DNA of 64,000 nt from Synchiropus splendidus (taxonomy: Eukaryota; Chordata; Actinopteri; Syngnathiformes; Callionymidae). Under the pieces are notes generated by a model, which was not told the DNA's origin, searched no databases, and worked only from the letters and a program-made list of their open reading frames with translations. Location of the stretch: positions 69,649,937 through 69,713,936 of the forward strand of contig NC_071334.1 in assembly GCF_027744825.2 (NCBI RefSeq). The letters are read 5' to 3'. How positions within the stretch are numbered: the first letter of the stretch is position 1; every line of letters begins with the position of its first letter. A program made the translations under genes and the position numbers. This document shows positions 22,233 through 34,436 of the stretch, piece by piece.

Positions 22233-23511
22233 GAACTGGATGAGAATCCTGAACCTTATCTAACCTCATGTTATCTAACCTGTGATTACATTCGATTAGA
22301 TGTTGACGTATGAATGGCCCATACGTCAAAATGCAACTACAGCTGACTTCTCTGTCCCTCAGAGACGCCAAAGTCAACTTGAAAATAGTCGCTATTTGTC
22401 ATGTTGCGAGTCAAAATAACTCTTGGTCCCTCCGGTCGTACGTGGCAGAGAGATCTGGAAACCAAACCTTTGTGATGCCAGTGAATATGGAAGGAACCCA
22501 CCCGCCAAAGAGAGCGCCAAAACAGCGTTAGACTGAAGTACTCAGGTCTTTGGTTTGATCCTGGGTTTCAGAGGGGATGTTGTGGTGGGGTTGGACTAGA
22601 GCTCCAGTAGAATGTCTGGTCAGTCTGAAAATGATTTTTTTTTCCACCACTGTACGTTGATTTCTAAAATAACCTTTGCACAGCAGGACCCATCACCACC
22701 TTCACATGGAGCTAAATGGAAACTACTACGCAAGTCTAAAGTCACCTGCTAAAACCAAGTACCACTCTTGAATTATATCTTGGAACCAAGTGTTCACCCA
22801 TGCCAGAAAAAGGAAGGACATTGAGGGGTGTGGCTCAGTGTTGTCTTGGTTGCTGATCAAGCGTGAGAAGCTATTTTTTTATTGGCAGTCCCAGATAGAA
22901 ATTGTTGCAGAATAGCTCTTGAATCTTCGTCTGTCACGAGTGTGGGTTGGTTTCCTCAAAGCCACACATCACGCGGACCTGCCGCACCAGCACAGTAATT
23001 ACTTCGTACTGCAGTACCGCTAATGAGAGGGTAAAATATCAGCGTCCGCAGTCATCTATAGCCGGAGGAAGCTGCAGGGAAAATGAGTCACTGTGAATGA
23101 CACCATCACTCATCAACACATCTGGACAAGTTAGTGTAAGTAACCCAGGGAGCAGTTTATTTCAGAAGTCAATGTTCCTCGTGTTTAATTAAAGCAGTCA
23201 TAAAGCTTTCTTTGGAACATTTAGCGCTTCATCTCTTGCCGACTATCATCCAGGATAACATTGACCTGCGATGCTGCTACGTACTTCCATCACAGCAGCT
23301 TTGTCACCATTTATTTACCACATTGGGGACATTTATATTTGCATTCAAAAGGTCACCGACACGCCTCTGAACACTGCATCATGACATTATCATATATGGT
23401 TGCCAAAATTGGTTCTGCTGAATTGCGACACTAAATAAGTGTAAATCTAGATCGAGGTGGATCAAAGCTAGAACAAGAAACCAGTCTTTGTGACGTCACT
23501 GGAGGTGGATC
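22233..23511. other. Unassigned sequence
   Basis: An exon-like open frame follows a strong acceptor (TGTCCCTCAG) at 22362 and runs to a TAG at 22529, but it matches nothing I recognise. The stretch at 22980-23290 is non-repetitive with TAATTA-rich motifs; I cannot say more. Confidence 0.3.
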
Positions 23512-24000
23512 CTGTCGACGACAAGCATATGGACATTTGTTTCATGATCTGGCAACACCACAGAGACAGCAGTGGGCACAAAATTGACTTACAAGTCTAG
23601 TAGAAACATCGCCACTTCAGGATCAGAACAAAAGCCTATCGTTGCGCTCAGTTATTTCCAGGCTGTAAATGCATCTCTTATATTGACACTTGCCCGGGAT
23701 CTTGCTCTGTCATTCCATTCTTCTGCCATGAAGTGAACAATCTGCTTGCTGCCGAGGTTGCTCTGCCCACCTGCCGTGAAGTGTAGCTGTGGGGGTGAAG
23801 TTGGGGCTGTGACGCCACTCACAGAACACGCCTCCAGGCGGCTCTCCCAGAGAAAGTTACATAGTCCAAGGGAGCGTTTTTACAGACTGCTGGAAAGTCT
23901 GACTCTGGGATTTTGGACCGTTCAAAATGAAACCTGTCATCTCAGGAAATATGACAATAATCTATTTATGTCTAAATGTTACGCATTGTTGCTTTAAACG
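23512..24000 (+). repeat. Dispersed repeat, about 480 bp (inverted partner 32338-32795)
   Basis: Blocks in order are ACAAGCATATG, ACATTTGTTTC, GGCAACAC, GACTTACAAGTC, TTATTTCCAGGCTGTAAA, GATCTTGCTCTGTCATTCC and TTCTGCCATGA. Then come ACACGCCTCCAGGC, GAGAAAGTTACATAGTCCAA, GGGAGCG, ATCTCAGGAAATATGA and ACGCA.TG.TGCTTTAA. All recur in reverse complement at 32338-32795. The superfamily is not recognised and there is no coding frame. Confidence 0.7.
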
Positions 24001-24960
24001 TTTGACTCTGGGCTGCTCCCTCTGGAGGATACATTGGTGAACTGCAATATCAGCATAAAGAACACATGGACATATGTGATCAGTGACGGTTACGTTTGAA
24101 TTGGATTTGCACAATTTCATAGGTAAAGAGCGCATAAATGGGCCTTTATGAAAACCTTGTCAAAATAACAGCGTCATTTATAGTCACGAATGGAAACATT
24201 TTTTATGTGGTTATTTTTCTGTGCACTGACAACACTGCATTTCTTCTTTCTAATAATGTATTGGTTGAATCCATGTCGGTGGCCCCTTAAAGTTTGTGGT
24301 CACAAACAGTTCAATGAATGAGTGCACAACATTCCACAGCATTTCAACGCATCAATTGAAAAACTCAATGCATCAAAGCCTTTTGAATCTGCCGGGTACG
24401 ACAAGAGTTGAGTCAGCAAATATGACAAACATTTGACCCTTGAACGCTCCTTTCATATCCATCAAGTAGCAGAATAGGAACAATTAAACACCGCACAGTT
24501 CAGTATTTTGGGGCAACTCCACTCTTCGTTCAGCAGTTTTGAACTTTTCCCCCCATCACCCGCCAGTTTCTATGACCTTTTGTGAGTACACAGGAAGCTA
24601 CTTCAGTCTCAGACAGGACCAATCTCCAGTTGAAAGGCGATTGAAAACCACTGAGCCACTCTGGACTGCTTCAATTTCTAAATCAAAAGACTCACAACAC
24701 AGATGGATCTATTAACATGTGAACAGAACACTTCAGCTGCAGAATGGCACTCAAGTGAATAAGAGAACAAGAGTAGAGCCACTTACAATCAGGAACAATA
24801 GACGAAATGTGGCATTTCAAATAAGGAGAGTGATACAGGACTGTGACTCCTGTGGTCGGGCGGATCACTTCTTCTCAGAATTTACATTGGTCTCCTTAGC
24901 ATGTACGAAGTAAAAACACAGGGTCACCGGGAGGTACCCCAGTTGTTTTAAGAATACAAG
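24001..24960. other. Unassigned sequence
   Basis: Nothing recognised. Confidence 0.4.
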
Positions 24961-25414
24961 CCAACCTTGGTTCTCGACCATAATCCGTTCCAGAAGGCAG
25001 TTCAAAATCTGAATGGATTTTTCCCATGACAATGAATGGAAAAAGAACTAATGCGTTCCAAGCCTTAAAATAGTCTTTTGTAGGAGTGAATGTAGAGTGT
25101 CTGCTGCAGGTGGCTGTTCCTCTATGTGTGTGGCCGCTGCATGTGGGAGGGGTTGCCGAGTGAGTGAGGTCTCTCCAGAAGGGAAGAGGTGCCCGGTGCG
25201 TGTCCAGCTCTGAATGTGCGCTTCTGTGCAGTTTGGCTGTGACAAAGTCATAAACCAAGTCACGCTCTGTCCCAGACTGGCCTCATCCCTGTCCCAGCTC
25301 CAGCCCACAACAGGACATCAAACCCTGGAGTGAGCGCTCCAGCACCTCCCCTGTGACACTCTACCACGGTCCAGTGTGGAAACAGGAAAGGTTTTACACC
25401 TCAATATGAAGAAG
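24961..25414 (-). mobile_element. Tigger-like non-autonomous DNA transposon, partial copy
   Basis: This is the right half of the element seen complete at 41267-41965, in reverse orientation. It begins at a degraded terminus (ACCTTGGTTCTCGACC) and runs through the highly conserved central block to TCAATATGAAGAA, where unrelated sequence takes over. The left terminal region is lost. Confidence 0.8.
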
Positions 25415-25499
25415 TTTAGCACACAGAAGGACTGGAGTTTAACCATGACGTTTAATCCAGACAAAAACCTTACAGGGCAAGATGGAAAGACAAAACTGG

Positions 25500-25815
25500 G
25501 CAAGTCAAGAACAGAACTAGACTTAGACTTGGCCGCGATGAGACAAGACAAGACTTGACTTCACGAGACGAGACAATGACAGGACGACAGCGATGACTAG
25601 AGGAGACATGACGAATCGGGATTTGGCTTAACAATGACTTGACTTGACGTAATGATATGTCATGGTGCGGCAAGACAAGAAAATGACGAAACGGAAGTCG
25701 ACCAGTCTGTTGCTTGACTAAATGGGCAAAGATGAGACAATGGCTTGACTACGAGAGACGGGACTCGACCTGACTGTTACGCGACTTGACGTGGAGACCC
25801 GACTAAACTGAAGTG
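25500..25815 (+). repeat. Degenerate GACTTG/GACAAGAC minisatellite-like tract
   Basis: About 300 bp rich in variants of GACTTGACTTGAC, ACGAGACGAGACAA and GACAAGACAAGACTTG. The unit length drifts between 5 and 6 bp, and purine-rich sequence interrupts it. It reads as an old, decayed simple-sequence array. Confidence 0.7.
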
Positions 25816-27109
25816 ATGATGAAGGGATTTGAGGGGACGGAGACACAACTTGCAACAAGTGACAAAGTCATGTATTAGAGCTATTGCACATTAAGCAATT
25901 CATTTTCATGTTTTTTAATCGACCAGAGTAATTGTTATGTGACATTACATACACCTGTCTAGTGTCCTTTTTTATTCCTGTGTCATAGTTGGCAAGTTGT
26001 ACGTCACCTTTCCTGAGAGATGCTGTTGAAAATGACCACTCCAGAAGTGACGCTGTGCTGCACCTTGAGAAGACCCCAGAGCCAGTTTAGTTAGACTGAC
26101 CAGCATTTGATTCACGTCAGAGTTGAGACGCAGAGCTCACCAGAAAATTCAATCTTCTCATGCAGACAGACTGATTCCTGTTGGGACCGGCGAAGAAAAT
26201 GCAGACAAGAGGCAAGAGACGTCGGGTTTGGAAGGAAAGCAACGCGTCTATTCCCTCTGCTGCCGCTCTTTAATTCCGTGTTCAGTGCGGGAGCCAGACC
26301 TGTGACTGGCATTTCCATCTCATTATTCTCAGTAAATCCTGCAGCGCTCTCAGTTTCATCAACCTTTGGGACCTCGTGCTTCAAATAAGTCACACTCTGA
26401 AGACAACACAATGACCAGGTGAGGAGGACCTCACGGAACGTGATTTCCATACGCAATGCAGTTCAGCAGTCATTGTGCAGGTGATGCTCTTGTGATGTTT
26501 CAGGTGATGTTTGTGAGTGTAAAGGTTCATCTCCCAGTCCAAACTTTTTTTTCAAATATTGAAAGGGAAATGTGGGTCTTTCAAAATCCATCCAAATTGT
26601 TAGCATTTTCTTTCCTAACCTACGATACTTCAGATTTGACGAAATCTACTTTCACCACCAGGACCACTTTGAAGGCTCACTTTTTCTGAACGGCAGCACA
26701 ACGAAACACTTAGATAACTGCATCTGTTGCAGGAGGAGCAGAAATGTCTCTGTATTTCAGCCGATTCAAAAGGGATATTGACTTCAATGTTTTCAGCCAC
26801 AGCCAGTACGTTCCTCGTTACTTTCCTTTGGCATCTGTTTATTTATCCATCGACTGGAGCTCAGTTAAATGAGTCGGTTCATGTTTTTCCATCAACTTCA
26901 AACCTTGAAATTCTTAGTTTCATTCACTCTTCATCAAAGCAGTATTTTCAAAAGATGTGCGTCAACACTGGTCCATCATATAATTGCATAACTGTATTTG
27001 TCTTTAGTTTTTTGTTATTTTAGACAGCAAATGCCAAAGCCCGTCATCACTCCCATGGCGTTGGGAAAGTGGACCTGTCCTATACAGATGCCAAACACAG
27101 GCTTATGGT
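25816..27109. other. Unassigned sequence
   Basis: No named repeat. Overlapping open frames on both strands (26107-26456) have no family resemblance. Confidence 0.4.
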
Positions 27110-27250
27110 GAGTTTGGACCAGAACCTCCCGTCACAGGAACAGCTTCTTCCCCTCGGCCGTCGCACTGTTGAATTCATGACCAGCCCTTATTGAACACAG
27201 AATGAATGGAGCTGACCCAACCACCAACCTCTGTCTTACTGAAGGCCGCC
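27110..27250 (+). mobile_element. LINE 3'-end fragment (L2-like)
   Basis: CCAGAACCTCCCGTCACAGG followed by AACAGCTTCTTCCCCTCGGCCGTC is the C-terminal coding and 3' region common to fish L2-type LINEs. The same block occurs in reverse complement at about 61250-61330. Only the 3' part survives. Confidence 0.6.
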
Positions 27251-27449
27251 TTTTTCCTCACCATAGGACATGGGAGTGAGGATGGGTTGCTATACTGCTA
27301 GCTTTTTTTATTGTTATGTTTCCTGTAGGGAAGTCAATAGATACAAATTTGATTCTCAATGAATCACACTAAAGCCGAGTTAACTCGTGATCACTGGCAA
27401 ATGAATGACCCATTTTTGATCTGTTCGAAATGTACCTTAAAGGAAGATG
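27251..27449. other. Unassigned sequence
   Basis: Nothing recognised between the LINE fragment and the LTR. Confidence 0.4.
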
Positions 27450-28175
27450 TGTCATGTCCTCACGTTAATCCCGTCTGTCTTTATTGTATTTCCTCCGTGC
27501 TATTTTCCCTCGTTTCCGTTTCCTGTTGTTTCTCCACCTTGACAGGCATACGCAGCTGGCGGTCATTCAACTAATTCTCCTTCCACGGATAAATTCTCCT
27601 GGACGCCAGCTACGTGTGCCAGATGGTAGCGAATCGCCCCCACTCAGGTACCTTTCTCAAGACTTCCGTGATCTTGCTCCTAATCCTGCCTTTTTCAACT
27701 TCCTTGCGCGCTCGAATCCTCATTCAGCCGTAACTCTTCTCCCTCGCTTTCCTCATGTCACTCTCGCCTCCCTCCGATCTCAATTCAGTCCGCGTTGTGA
27801 GCAGTTTTATTAGTCTCACCCTTTTAGTTAGATCATTCCGTGAAGTTTACTCCTTGTGTGCGTGTGTGTCGTCACCACCTCCAAGCGTTCTCAGTTTAGT
27901 GCCACCACGGCATCGAGCTTAACTCCGGGTGTGTGTTTTCATTTTCTCCCATTTATATAGTAGGTCGTTGGTTGCTAATCCACCTCTCTTGTTTTCCAGA
28001 TTAACCCCCTTCCCTGTGTGTTGTTCCCGGTCCGCGTTTTGGTTCCCGGCGTTATTTGTCTGTCTGTGAATATTATTTGTAAGAATCCATCGATTAAATT
28101 GTCTAATTTAATCTCGTCTCCGAGTCCTCTGTCAACCAACTCTAACTGCACTTGGGTCCAGCAACCGCCACCACA
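27450..28175 (+). mobile_element. Solo LTR (family L, diverged), 726 bp, perfect 5-bp target duplication
   Basis: It begins TGTCATGTCC and ends CCGCCACCACA, flanked by AGATG on both sides (27445-27449 and 28176-28180). It shares GTGTGCCAGAT and the terminal GCACTTGGGTCCAGCAACC block with the minus-strand LTRs at 18132 and 59591, so it is a diverged member in the opposite orientation. The 109-codon open frame at 27484-27813 lies wholly inside it and is not a gene. Confidence 0.8.
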
Positions 28176-28180
28176 AGATG

Positions 28181-29660
28181 TTTTCAACACCAGAGTGTCC
28201 AACCATGCAAACACTTGTTTACTCCAACATCCAAACATACCACATACTGTCAAGAACATTCTTTAGAATAACCGCAGATCCGCTAAAGAGCCTCAGCAAC
28301 ATGTTAACATCATAGCATTGCAAACATTATTGCTCACTGTGGTGCTGACACGTCTTTCTTTAAGTTACACTTAGAACAGATACAAAATGTGTGATGAACT
28401 TGTCATGAATGCAAGTTCACCGAGCTGCACTGCAATAAATTGAGATTACATTTATCTATTGACAGCCCTAGATTCCTCCGTGTCAGGAGGGTTGCCAATG
28501 CAAGTCAGCCTCGCCCACCTCAACCTGTCTTGTGCATCCATCATAACACACAAATGTATCCACAAGTCTCAGGCTCTTTCCAGCCGCGACAGACCTGAGT
28601 CAATAATCCCCCTCTATGATGTATCCCTCGTGGCCTGAAATGTTGTTTTGCCTGTAAATGCCTTCAGACTGTCAGGCAAACTGATTCATAATGGCGTCTT
28701 TCTGCCCCTTTATTTCCTTTAACTAACGCCGCTAAATTAATTCTGACCTGCGCTGCCATCAATAACAGCAATGTGCGGCAAGCTGTCTCTCCGTGAGCTG
28801 GTTTTCATGAGCTATTGTGGTGAAGAATGGTGTATCGATCTCCCCAACTGAGGCTCTAATAAGTGTTTTGCATGACAAGCATTTTACTGCAGGATAAATC
28901 AGGTGTCGCGTGGGTGCTAAAAGAAGACGTGCAGCAGAGCAAGAAGTTTGGAAAGTGCATCGCTAAAGCATCCAAAGATGGCATCAATTTGAGTCAAGTC
29001 ATTCGTAAAATGACACTTCCAGCCGCCTCCTAACAACAGCAGTCGGACCGAGTCAGTTGCTCTCAGGTCGGGATCTGCGGTTTTATGGGCTGATCATGTT
29101 TCAAGAAATTTGCCCTGGATCATAGAGGAAACTCCAGAGTGGGAAGAGCCACCGTGTCCGTATCTCAGGGGCGTGTTCCGACATCCTGTCCTGCAAAACA
29201 TCATTTTATGTCTCCAGTCAGTAGACAGCAGCCTGATGGCAGCTATAAATCCACATGGAGAAGGTTGATGCAGGCACTTTGAAAGTGCAAATTCATCGCT
29301 CCTTCCCTTGTGCGTCGCAGGGTGTTTAAATGGGCTACCATATTTCAGGATGAACGCTCGTCTGCGGAACATGAATGCTGATGGTGAATCTGCTGCTGAA
29401 TCTCACTGTTCTGTCACATGACAGTTCCCTGTGTGTTTTAAAATGTTTGCTTCCTGTTTATCCAAGTTATGGCGCCCAGCTGGAACCACTTTGCTTTCAG
29501 CGATCAGCTTAAGTCGTAGCCACTTTCAGCTTGTGCCGCCGGATGGTTTTTTTCACGTTTCGTGGTAAGTTGCACTCCCTGTGTTTGCTTGATGTTTTCT
29601 AGTTATCCAGTTTGTTTTTTTCACTTGTGTATATACAGTATATATATATATATTTTATTT
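28181..29660. other. Unassigned sequence; possible conserved non-coding stretch at 28470-28990
   Basis: No repeat is recognised. 28470-28990 is unique-looking, of moderate GC content and rich in homeobox-type TAATTA/TAAATTAATT motifs, with no open frame. It could be regulatory, but sequence alone does not show it. Confidence 0.3.
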
Positions 29661-29666
29661 TTTTTT

Positions 29667-30274
29667 GGGGTTCAGATTTTGAATGGAAAAAAAAGAACAG
29701 CCGGAAAAAACACAAACAGACCCACGACGCGTTTTGTTATCGTGTATAACGCAGCCTCTGTATGCAGACGTGTCCCGTTAGCTCCATTTACTGACTGTTT
29801 TTTCTTCATATTGAGGTGTAAAACCTTTCCTGTCTCCACACTGGACCGTGGTAGAGTGTCACAGGGGAGGTGCTGGAGCGCTCACTCCAGGGTTTGATGT
29901 CCTGTTGTGGGCTGGAGCTGGGACAGGGATGAGGCCAGTCTGGGACAGAGCGTGACTTGGTTTATGACTTTGTCACAGCCAAACTGCACAGAAGCGCACA
30001 TTCAGAGCTGGACACGCACCGGGCACCTCTTCCCTTCTGGAGAGACCTCACTCACTCGGCAACCCCTCCCACATGCAGCGGCCACACACATAGAGGAACA
30101 GCCACCTGCAGCACACACTCTACATTCACTCCTACAAAAGACTATTTTAAGACTTGGAACGCATTAGTTCTTTTTCCATTCATTGTAATGGGAAAAATCC
30201 ATTCAGATTTCGAACAAATCGCTTCTCAAACGGCCGTCTGGAACGGATTGTGGCTAAGAACCGAGGTACCGCTG
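29667..30274 (+). mobile_element. Tigger-like non-autonomous DNA transposon, left end decayed
   Basis: The central block is nearly identical to 41267-41965, including GCAGCCTCTGTATGCAGACG, TACTGACTGTTTTTTCTTCA and the following 0.45 kb. The right end AAGAACCGAGGTACCGCTG matches the inverted terminus. The left terminus is replaced by a (TA)n and poly-T stretch. Confidence 0.85.
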
Positions 30275-31858
30275 TGTATATATACATACAGAGAGCAATG
30301 CCTCTGTCTTGTGAGGAGACATCCTACACACAGGAACTCTCGGCAGCTTCACTCAAAGGAAACAAAAAAAAAAAACGGACTCAAAGAGACAGAGGCCATG
30401 AACACACACACTATTGTGCATGTGTGTTCAAAGACAGGGAAGCAAAGACATGTCAATCATTGTTTTCAAAGGTACAAAGCAAAGACTAAGGTGGATGAAA
30501 ACACGTTTTAATCTGTGGTTCACTGTCTAACGAAAACAAAGTGTCATTTTTTCTTGGGGTTAATTAAATGGATCCAAAGCAAAATGGCTGTAATTTGTGA
30601 GAGGAAGCAGTGGGGAGGGAGGCTCATGCATTTCGTTTGCCTTATGTGTGGCAGACAGGCGAATCAATGGTATGGTATAGGCTCGGATCGGACCGTCACA
30701 ATGCATATACACATCTTACTCTCGCTGTGGAAGAGAGATACTGAGTTCTCCTGGTCGAACTGCACTCGGACGGTCGGCACTGACTGCCTTACAGCTTACA
30801 ATGATTGAAGGGTTGATGAGGGATCTGGAAACAGTATTGCTGTTTCACACTGAAGCCCGCAAAGGTCCCCTTCTCCAGCGTCAAACCACGCCATGGGAGA
30901 GAGGATGGGTTGCAAAAGTGAAGAATTAAAACAGAGCAAACAAAATATTATGACTTTTCATGCCCATTTCAGTCCAAATCTTGGTGAAGGTTTCCAGTTT
31001 TTTGTTTAATGGAATAAACTTCAAATGTATATGGAGAAGAGCGATGAGGTGAACGCTCCTGATTTTAAATTTTGCCGTTTTTATGGAGAACAACACAATT
31101 TATAAAGTCAAAGAAAACTGTACCGGCTCTATAAACGCAGCCTTCGGGTCGTGCAGTGCAGGAACAGAAGCCACAACATGGAAGATTTCTGGCCACAGGT
31201 TGAGTGCACTTGAATTAGCCGTATTTATTTCAGTGCTGAAGACAATTGTAGAAAATGCAATATAGTAATTGCACTTTGTGAGGTGCTAAAAGCTTTCAAT
31301 GAGAAAAGAAGCCATTAAGTTCAAGCTTTTAGCCAATGATTTTTCTTTTTTTTTAACCTTTTCTTTCCACAATGCCAGCACACACAAGTGGTAATCTCTG
31401 CCACTGCATCTGGAGATACCAGGGCTTCTGACTTCCCCACATCAAGATGCGGAGGCTTGAAGGTGGAGGATGTCGGGGGCATTATCAGCCCCAGAGAAAG
31501 ATAACAGCAGCTTTGCTGAGGAGCAGCCTGTGAAAATCCAAAAGGTCAAAAAGTACGGCGTGAGCTGAGACAGCGGCACGGAAGGTCACCATTCCCCGAG
31601 ACACTTTTCACTTGTACCTGCAATAGAATTATCCTAAATTATCAATATTCCGTTTACATCATTTCTGCAGAGTGAACCAGATTTTATAGGTGGAACAGAG
31701 CCAATTAACCAGAGTGTGATCTGACCTCCAGCTAGTTCCGCCTGCACTCTGTCCTTGCTTGGTTGAGCACGCTCACTCAGCCCCAGGAGACATGAATCAT
31801 GCACAAGCTTGGACACACCTCTTCTTCATCCTTTATCTTCAGGACTATTTACAAGAGA
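30275..31858. other. Unassigned sequence
   Basis: A very weak trace of the MITE left end (GAAGGGTTGATGAGG...GAAACAGTATTG) is seen near 30807-30840. Nothing else is recognised. Confidence 0.35.
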
Positions 31859-32025
31859 CGGGTGGATGCTATATCATGAAACAGTGGCCTCGTTTTCAGA
31901 GGCCACCAGATGGCGCTCTAGGTCGAGAAATGATGTGAGGTTTATTGAATAAGTTGTTCAAGTCCAAATATTTGACCTCAGACAGCGCCATCTGGTGGCC
32001 TCTAAAAATCATCAACCTTTCACTA
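31859..32025. mobile_element. hAT-like palindromic MITE with intact paired motifs
   Basis: Left arm ATATCATGAAACAGTGGCCTC..GAGGCCACCAGATGGCGCTC and right arm AGCGCCATCTGGTGGCCTCT are well preserved. CCASYAGRKGGCRS matches perfectly on the plus strand at 31903-31916 and on the minus strand at 31985-31998, a convergent pair about 70 bp apart. The right terminus is shortened: the TTTCATGAAACC block is lost before TTCACTA. Confidence 0.87.
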
Positions 32026-32337
32026 CGATTTACATTGTTGATTCCCACTGAAGGCATCCAAACTATGACTTGGAAAAACAACGATGTAGAAAACAAAGTG
32101 TTAAATTACTTCACACATCAAGGTGGCCACCCTTTGATAATTGCTTTGCACGTTCTTGGCATTCTCGCGATGAGCTTCAGGAGGTCGTCATCTGCCGCGT
32201 CCACAAACTTGTCCAAAACAATTCGAAAACTAACTCTACTCACATTATAACATGAAGGGCGCTGGACATCAAAGACCTTCAAGCACCTTTTAAAAATACG
32301 TATCCTTTCGCAAACCGACAAGGCTCATGAATCCATC
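32026..32337. other. Unassigned sequence
   Basis: Nothing recognised. Confidence 0.4.
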
Positions 32338-32795
32338 TGTTGTGAGACTTAAAGCAGCATTGCGTAACAATACATACATTATTTTCATATTTCCTGAGAT
32401 GGCAGATTTCAGCATGAACACTTTTTCAAGTAAGATTCTCCAGCTCTGTGTTAAACGCTCCCTTGGACTATGTAACTTTCTCTGGGCGAGAAGCCTGGAG
32501 GCGTGTTCTGTGAATGGCATCACAGCCTCAACTCCACCTCCACCGTGACACTTTATGGCTGAACAGCAGCGCGACCTCGGCAGTGAGCTGAGTTCCTTTG
32601 TTCACATCATGGCAGAAGAATGGAATGACAGAGCAAGATCCCAGACAAGTGACGCTTTTACAGCCTGGAAATAACTGAGAGCTTTTGACCCTCGAGTGGT
32701 GATGTTGACTTGTAAGTCAGTTTTGTGTTCACTGCTGTCTCTGTTGTGTTGGCAGATCATTTTTAAGGGAAACAAATGTGCATATGCTTGTTCTT
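32338..32795 (-). repeat. Dispersed repeat (inverted partner of 23512-24000)
   Basis: Reverse-complement counterpart of 23512-24000 over essentially the whole length, beginning TTAAAGCAGCATTGCGTAAC and ending GAAACAAATGTGCATATGCTTGT. Short indels separate the two copies. Confidence 0.7.
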
Positions 32796-33159
32796 TCGAT
32801 ATAAGTGTAGTATATATATATATATTTGCAGTGAAACAGATGAACTGCGGTGCTAAAACGGGGCTTGATATACTTTGTGTACAGCAGAAATAGCTTTTCA
32901 ATGAATTGATTTCCAGCGAAAATGACTCGCTCGTGTTCTAACCCAGTTATGGATGTCTGCTGTGTGTCATATTGTGCAGTCGAAGCTTACAGTGAACATA
33001 CAGCTGGCGCACTAGTCATGTTAGTCAATATACCGTGGTGAAAAACAGTGTTTGTACCAGACTTGTAAGGCATTCTTTGTGTTTACCGCTGGACTTGTGA
33101 ACAAACATGTAAGTGTCCATTACTCATTGAATTGCGTTTATCACAGTATAGTGTAGAGT
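32796..33159. other. Unassigned sequence with short (TA)n
   Basis: A short TATA tract lies near 32811-32824. Otherwise nothing recognised. Confidence 0.4.
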
Positions 33160-33210
33160 AGGGCTAACAGAATTTCTCTTTGTAGATCAATAAAGTATCT
33201 ATCTACCTAA
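33160..33210 (+). repeat. LINE 3' tail-like motif
   Basis: AGAATTTCTCTTTGTAGATC followed by AATAAAGTATCTATCTAC is the usual terminal motif of fish LINE/SINE elements ending in a CTAT-type microsatellite. The body is not recognised. Confidence 0.5.
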
Positions 33211-33439
33211 TGTCCGTGTTCTATCTGTAGATGATGCAGCTGTGTCCTCTGTTCTGCAGACCTGCTGGAAGCTGCTGAGAGACGCGACCTATTGTCTGGC
33301 GGTAGTTCTGGATCTTATTGAAGAAGAATAGTTTCTAACTCTGGCGTCTGTGTCCATAGTCAACTGGAAATAAACGTGTGAACAGATGTTTTGCTCATCC
33401 TCTGATCGCTGTTTGTCTGCTCCTTATTGAAACACGTCA

Positions 33440-33792
33440 TGATGTAATAAAGCAAGGCGCACCTTCGTCTTTATTATTCTACAGCGCTGGAGACAGCAGG
33501 CCATCAGAAAAATGATGTCTTTTTGGAGATGGACTCTCACGTGACCGAATGTATTTGAACAATGTGGACCCATCGAAACAAACGCATAGCACATAGCGCA
33601 TCATGGAGGTGGAGATGAACATGACGGTGTTCAGTTTCACGGAACAATCGAGAGACAAATGACTTGTAATGCATTCCAGCTGGATATGTGAAGGAGACGG
33701 ACTGTGATGATGCTACATCCTACAGATTTATTTCTCATAACTAAATGACAGCGGTTTGTTGTCACCAATTCAGTAAATGTCAAAACTTTCCC
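33440..33792 (+). repeat. Dispersed repeat, copy 2 (partner 5400-5768)
   Basis: Same order of blocks as 5400-5768, for example GCGCATCATGGAG, CCAGCTGGATA, TTTATTTCTC and GTCACCAATTCAGTAAATGTC. The superfamily is unknown. Confidence 0.55.
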
Positions 33793-34436
33793 CTTTGCTT
33801 CATTCTGAAACGTGCAGAAATAAAGTTTTATTATCTGGCTCCGTGGGTCTCGCAGCTGCTTCAGCCACTCGCTGGATCCTGCCTCTCCTCACTGGCACTA
33901 GGACGGTGTTCCAGCTCTCATGTTGAATGAAAGATGCTTCTAGATGTTCAAGTGTAAGCTTGACAGTGTTGTGTATTTTGCCATCTGTGATTCCATTTTT
34001 TGCTGTTTCGCCATGGTCTTTTTTGGAGTAACATCTTTAAGTGTCCTGTCAATAATTCAGCCAAGAAAACGACTGATATTCAAAAAGTGTGTCCACTCCA
34101 CCTTAGACACAACTGGTCCTCAACTAAATATTCTAAAATGAATTGAAGCTCCAGTTAGAATTCACAAGATATTTTCCAGTTCAACTACAGATGAAGCGAT
34201 TCAAAAGTTCCCAGCTTTCCACTAAACTTGAAAAGTAATCTTCATTTAGTGATTTCAATATTGAAAATGTTTTAATGTGACCTAAGAAAAAGAAAGTGAA
34301 AAATGTCAATTTTAATATATTTGATTCTTTTGGTATTTATTGTTGGTATGCGCGCACTTGAGGTGGGTGAGTTCAGCAATGTTAGAACTCTCTAACTATG
34401 CAGCGGCTATGCCACGGGAGGCAGAACATGTCCTTC
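33793..34436. other. Unassigned sequence
   Basis: Nothing recognised. Confidence 0.4.

Noticed and set aside
22362..22531. Open frame after a strong acceptor (TGTCCCTCAG)
   Set aside because: The translation resembles no family and no upstream exon was found.
27484..27813. 109-codon open frame
   Set aside because: It lies entirely inside the solo LTR at 27450-28175.
30807..30850. Possible extra MITE left end
   Set aside because: Only GGTTGATGAGG and GAAACAGTATTG match and no other part of the element follows.
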